Positions 59,363-64,000 of a stretch of 64,000 bases of DNA are shown piece by piece. This stretch comes from Heliocidaris tuberculata (taxonomy: Eukaryota > Echinodermata > Echinoidea > Camarodonta > Echinometridae). How positions within the stretch are numbered: the stretch's first letter is position 1; the number at the start of each line of letters is the position of its first letter. Location: assembly GCA_025618425.1 (NCBI GenBank), contig CM046850.1, positions 12,436,971 through 12,500,970 on the forward strand. The letters run 5' to 3'. The translations under genes and the position numbers were made by a program. Under the pieces are notes generated by a model. It had not been told where the DNA came from and made no database searches. It worked only from the letters and a program-made list of their open reading frames with translations.

Positions 59363-60049
59363 CAGCGGCGTCGCTAGAGGTGGGGGTGGCACCCCCACTG
59401 AAAATTGCCATCGAAAAATGCGCCACCTCTGCAGGGGCGTCGCTAGAAATTTTTGAATGGGGGGGGGGTGTAACGCCCAAATTTGCCGACAAATTTTTAG
59501 GGTGTGGCACCCAAATTTGCCGACAAAAATGCTGCACCCTAGTTCCCACCCCCCCCCCCCCCCGCCAAAAAAAGAAATAATACAAGAAAATCTCAGATGT
59601 AGAGGTCTGTACAGAAGTTACATAATTATCCGGGAAACCTAGCTGCCCAAATATGTGGATGTACTCGCATCTCGCTTCCCGAATATGAAGTGGTGGTTGC
59701 CCCATCGGAACTTTTAAAATCCTCGGGGAGGGGGGCTGCAGCCCATTAATAATAACAATAATACCTGCATTTATATGGCGCCTTTCCAGTTAGTAACTGA
59801 TCAAAGCGCTTTACAGTGTATTATTACCCCGGTCATTGGATCCATTGCCGAAGGGGGACGCCTTTTGCCTGAATATTAATTTTTTTCCAGTTTTTATTTC
59901 TTTTTCTCTCTGTTTTTGTTTTCCGTTCCGTATCTTTTTTTTTCCTTCTTGTTTCTCTTTTCTCCTTTTCTCTTTCCTCTTCCCTCTCCCTTTCCCCCCT
60001 CAGTTTTCTTGGCCAAAAGAGGTGGCGCATTTGATGACAGCAATTTTGA

Positions 60050-60084
<35 letters not shown>

Positions 60085-60130
60085 GGGGGAGGGTGTTATC
60101 CTGCCCTATCCCCCTATAGCGACGCCACTG
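59363..60130. mobile_element. degenerate hAT-like element
   Basis: The ends CAGCGGCGTCGCTAGAGG and CCTATAGCGACGCCACTG are inverted. The sub-terminal AATGCGCCACCTCT (59417) faces AGAGGTGGCGCATTT (60018). A second terminus, CAGGGGCGTCGCTAG, lies at 59432. No clear duplication. It holds a retroelement tail at 59745-59830 and a GT microsatellite at 60052-60080. Confidence 0.55.
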
Positions 60131-60829
60131 TGGATGACAAGTTGACAACTATACCGTTTAAAAATAGACTTCTCCCTTATTTAATCAGGACATACAAACG
60201 CTTTCTTCAGCTGTTCTTTGTTGACTACTTTCAAACTTAATCAAAATGTAAGAGTAAAGAGTTATATACAGGTAAACGAGAAATATTTTTTTCGGTGTTC
60301 CAGTAATTAACATATTGTTTTAACTATGAATATGTTAACATGAAACAAACCACCATTTTGGTTGGCTGTATACAATGTCATGTATATATAAAGACCTAAG
60401 TCTCATGATCTTTACTCGTTGAATACTCAAATCAATAGAGCTTAATTATAAAATAACTTCGTTTCTTTGCTACATACATGTGGGCCTACACTATTTTATA
60501 TTAGTTCAAGAAAATCATGTGATTGTTGAATATTCACTCGAAGATTTTTTTTTTTACTATTTCAGTGTAGTAATAAATGCTAAAGTCACAAGCTATTAGG
60601 GTGGTTGGTTTGTCTATGAGTATCTTTCAAAATAACCATTTCTTTCAATTACTAAAATTAATAGAAATCCGAAAAGAGTTTTGCCTTATTTTCAGTTGAG
60701 ATAATCAGTGAAGTAAATAGATTATATAACAAAATCGCATTTTCTGTCAGCCGCTTTGTTCATTACTTAACCTCAGTACTTTTTTATGTTCATTCATACA
60801 GTTCATTTTAAGAGTTTCCTCTCTAAATG

Positions 60830-61020
60830 TTAAAGAGTGAAAAAACACTCAAAACAGAGTGAAATTCCACTCTCACAAAGAGTTAAATGAGGAACAACCC
60901 TTTTTCGAGTGAAAAAAAGAGCGGTCACTATTTTACTCAGGAAAGAGTGAACTACCAATCCTTTAAAGAGTGAAAATTTTATCACTCATGTGGACAGATT
61001 GGAGATAATTCACTCCTTTC
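60830..61020. repeat. GAGTGAAAA-rich stretch
   Basis: Repeated AGAGTGAAAA-like motifs in both orientations (AAAGAGTGA, TCACTCTT forms), probably a decayed foldback element. Confidence 0.45.
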
Positions 61021-61059
61021 TGAGTAAAATCATCAAACTCGGTCTCAAGATGGTCCCAC

Positions 61060-61383
61060 GTCACTCCATTACTCAATGAACTTCACTGGCTTCCCGTTTC
61101 TAAGAGAATACAATACCGTATACTGGTTCAGACTTACAAATCACTGTCAACCACACTTCCTCAATACATCTCCTCACTCTTTCAGCAACAGAGAACATCA
61201 TATTCTCTTCGTTCTACCTCTGCTCCTTCCTATGTCATTCCAAAATCCCGAAAACAGGCTGGCTTCAAGTCCTTTCAGTCACTTGCTCCACAACTTTGGA
61301 ACAGACTCCCCGCATCTCTCCGTAATAGCACATCACTTGACATCTTCAAGAAACATCTAAAAACTTACTTATACAATTCTTAA
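61060..61383 (+). pseudogene. L2/CR1-type LINE C-terminal fragment
   Basis: An uninterrupted frame VTPLLNELHWLPVSKRIQYR ... APQLWNRLPASLRNS ... FKKHLKTYLYNS stop is the C-terminus of CR1/L2 ORF2. The RT core is missing, so the copy is 5'-truncated. Confidence 0.85.
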
Positions 61384-61472
61384 TTTACTTGAATAGACTT
61401 TAGGTGACAGCGCCTTGTATCCTTTGGAAAAGGCGCTATATAAATCCAATTATTATTATTATTATTATTATC
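61384..61472 (+). repeat. 3' UTR and (ATT)n tail of the LINE fragment
   Basis: GACAGCGCCTTGTATCC, AAGGCGCTATATAAATCC and (ATT)n to about 61471. It links the tail pattern seen elsewhere in the window to this LINE family. Confidence 0.85.
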
Positions 61473-61618
61473 AAGAGTATGACCGCTGCTGATGGCTGGA
61501 GTTACCGGCTTACAGGCACTCGACAATCACTAACCGTCAGTTACTGCACACCACCAGGCCTACCAGCAATCACTCATCCGTCGATGGCAATCGATCAGCA
61601 TGAATAGACCATTTAGGC

Positions 61619-62040
61619 TAGGAGCCTGTCCCGAAATAGTAACCCCATTTACCCATAAGATTTGACCCTGTAAAGTTACTTAGACCATCTAAGTCATTGA
61701 CAAAAAGGTTGCCAGCCTGACCGTAGCCGCCGGGTTTAGCCCCCAGAGCCCCCAAAAGAGACCCCAAAGTCGGGTCGATTTCACTCCATCTCCCCCATGC
61801 AACAAACTTTGTCAGTAGGAAGTAGTATGACTGGACATTACAAAACACAAAAAAACTGACAAAAATTCCCCGTCGGGATGGGGTATCAGACGGCCCCTGA
61901 AAATTGGGGTAAATTTTCCCCCTTGAAGCCCGGGGATCAAATTTTGTCAGAAGGAAGAGCTATGGATGTACATTCCAAAAATATAAAAACTGACAAAATT
62001 GTCCACCGGGAAGGGGGTGTCAGACCCCCTGAAATTAAAA
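61619..62040 (-). repeat. dispersed repeat, inverse of 45440-45925
   Basis: It begins GGAGCCTGTCCCGAAATAGT, the reverse complement of the end at 45925, and shares AACTGACAAAATT and TTTGTCAGAAGGAAG blocks. Confidence 0.8.
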
Positions 62041-62282
62041 TCCCAAAGTGCCCTTTGACAACGCTTTGCCCCTCAAAATGCTCTGTATGTAAAGAAAAAC
62101 CATTTTCTTACCTTCTGACTATAATAATTCAAAAGTATTTTATTCAATTCACTTCAAATTTTCTTAACATAATTTCGAGTATAATAATTTGCTTGAGGTG
62201 CAATTTGGTAATAGTTGGTCTTTTGAGTAATAAGTTATTAAATTGTGAAAAATGTATTGCTTTCTCAAAATAGCCAAAAAAA

Positions 62283-62499
62283 AATATTGTCAGGATTATG
62301 TAAACACACCCATTGACCATCTGGCAAGGCATAATAGAGCAGCTTGCTAGGCATCTGGGCAATTAACACATGAATAGTACATTTCAGCCTGGCAGTCACA
62401 CAGGCCTACAACAGATACCTGAAAAGCTCTTCTATTATGCCTTATCAAACAAGTGAAGATGGACAATGGGTGTGTTTACATAATCCTGACAATATCGAG
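62283..62499. repeat. inverted repeat with ~65-bp arms
   Basis: TTGTCAGGATTATGTAAACA with ACCCATTGACCATC (62288-62321) is mirrored at 62457-62496, with a GCATAATAGA/TCTATTATGC pair inside. Confidence 0.75.
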
Positions 62500-62969
62500 T
62501 GCTCAGGCCAGTTCAGGGGGTGCGAGTGCACCCTCCCCCCCCCCCCCCCCCCCGAGAGGACTAGAAGTCCACTTGACAAACAACAACAACAACAACAAAC
62601 ACCCTTTTTGGTCTTCAAAATTGTACCTAAAAGGCAACTAAGCTTGATTTTTAGATTTAAAAATGCCAAATTTTCCCCTACCCTCCGAGGGGGGACACTT
62701 CCTCCCAGACTCCCCCTCCCGCTCGGGCGTTCCGGGGCCTCCCTTGCTCTGTCGGTCGCTTCGCTCCCTCAGTAAGGTCCCCCTCGTGTAATGTCTGCAC
62801 TATCAGTAAATTCTAGTTATGGGCCTAAAGAGGGGCCTACAATGGGATATTTAATGACAACTTGACAAAATGTCGTCAGTCTTTTTAACACTAATTTGAC
62901 ATGACCCATATGCTTTGAAATAAGATCCATAAATTATTTCAATATTATGTATCGTGATCTTTTTTTACG

Positions 62970-63367
62970 AAATGAGAAAGTTATGAAAGTTTGAAAAGTC
63001 TCAAGTTACTTTCTATGGCGATCCCCAAATTGGCAATGTTGCTTCAAAGTGACAGGTTTAGTAGTACAACTCTCAATATGTTTTGTACACAAAATTTCAT
63101 ATTTTCCCCTTTATCTCTCAAGGTGCAGCTTGTCTCCTTCTTAGCTCAAGATATATCATGGGAAAAAGTATTTGACACAACATATGTTGAGTTCACAAAA
63201 AGACAGCAGCATCTTTAGAGATAATGTAGAAAATATGAAATGTTGTGTACAAAACACATTGAGAGTTGGACTACTAAACCTGCCATTTTGAAGCAAAATT
63301 GCCAATATGAAGATCGCCATAGAAAGTAAATTGAGACTTTTCAAACTTTCATAACTTTTTCATTTTT
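62970..63367. repeat. foldback element with ~145-bp arms
   Basis: The arms 62970-63120 and 63222-63367 are inverted copies, including AAGTTATGAAAGTTTGAAAA at the outer ends. Near-identical protein frames on the two strands are artefacts of the inversion. Confidence 0.85.
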
Positions 63368-63369
63368 CC

Positions 63370-63735
63370 GATTTTGATGGAACCCTTTTTAAATTGCTTT
63401 TCTCTATCCTCTCTTTTCATTAAAATGGATATTTCCCTATGGTTTCATTCTCCTTTAATATCATTAGCAAATCAATTATACATTTTGATCCTGGATACAT
63501 AAGCGCAAACACAAGCTATAATTCGTAACAATGGTATACAAACATGTAGTCTCCTAATTCCAAAACTATTTTTAAAGCAACACTTCATTACATAAATATT
63601 GGCATTGGTATAAGTGAAGTCAAATAAGACGATTATTGATTAACAAATCACTTGACTTCACATTACTTTCTAATTTAGATTAACAGTGGTCACTTTTAAA
63701 TTGGTATTACTCGACATAAACATGGGCACGGATGA

Positions 63736-63773
<38 letters not shown>

Positions 63774-64000
63774 AATAAAAACATGGTAGTAAAACATATC
63801 CGATTTGGTACAACATTTATACAGTCCAACAACTCTGATTTCATAAAATTGTAAAATAGGCTACAAATTGATTTAATTAAATGATTTGATTGAATGTAAA
63901 AATAAGCTTTTGATGGGGACAAAGACACGTGTATAATCACTGGCAGCAAAATAGACGTGCCAAATCACGATCAATAGGTTGCCACTGTCCTCTCGAATGA
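63370..64000. other. no recognised feature
   Basis: AT-rich DNA with a (GAT)n microsatellite at about 63733-63772. Confidence 0.5.

Overview
This is eukaryotic genomic DNA. It is AT-rich, carries one large gene split into many GT-AG introns, and is saturated with diverse transposon remnants and microsatellites. tRNA-derived SINEs, CR1/L2-like LINE tails and many short DNA transposons, together with an ABCC5-type gene, suggest a marine invertebrate deuterostome, most likely an echinoderm such as a sea urchin. The species cannot be fixed from the sequence alone.

The main gene is on the + strand from 3616 to 39513. I reconstructed 27 coding exons. Every junction is GT-AG and the codon phase is consistent across all 26 introns. 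The joined reading frame is 4416 nt (1471 aa plus stop). It is an ABC transporter of the ABCC family with order TMD1-NBD1-linker-TMD2-NBD2 and no TMD0, and it aligns end to end with vertebrate ABCC5/MRP5 (human protein 1437 aa). A TATA/initiator pair near 2267-2299 followed by a splice donor is a candidate promoter and 5' UTR exon. The first coding exon has a plausible acceptor just upstream of its ATG. Two minisatellites follow the stop codon.

Mobile elements fill the introns and flanks. In order they are: a foldback element rich in TGTTTAC-like motifs (1449-2120); two related Harbinger-like MITEs with TTA duplications (introns 3 and 4); a family of GGCGTCATTT-type inverted-repeat elements; a 2.8-kb inverted-repeat element holding a piggyBac-like MITE with TTAA duplication (intron 11); an element at 26911-28587 holding a minus-strand L1/Tx1-type LINE remnant and a SINE (intron 16); a nested palindrome (intron 19); and a 2744-bp element in intron 21 whose ends are RSS-heptamer-like CACAGTG with a 5-bp CGCCG duplication, as expected for the Transib/RAG group.

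Downstream of the gene (39.5-64 kb) the DNA is mostly repeats: a CR1-type LINE remnant with an intact 2A-like motif (GDVHPNPGP), several hAT-type non-autonomous elements with 8-bp duplications, a 44-bp minisatellite, a retroelement C-terminal remnant, a ~275-bp tandem repeat, a full-length apparently intact LINE ORF2 (55109-58195), and L2-type 3' ends. One isolated candidate start exon (51072-51195) could belong to a second gene whose remaining exons would lie inside or beyond the window.
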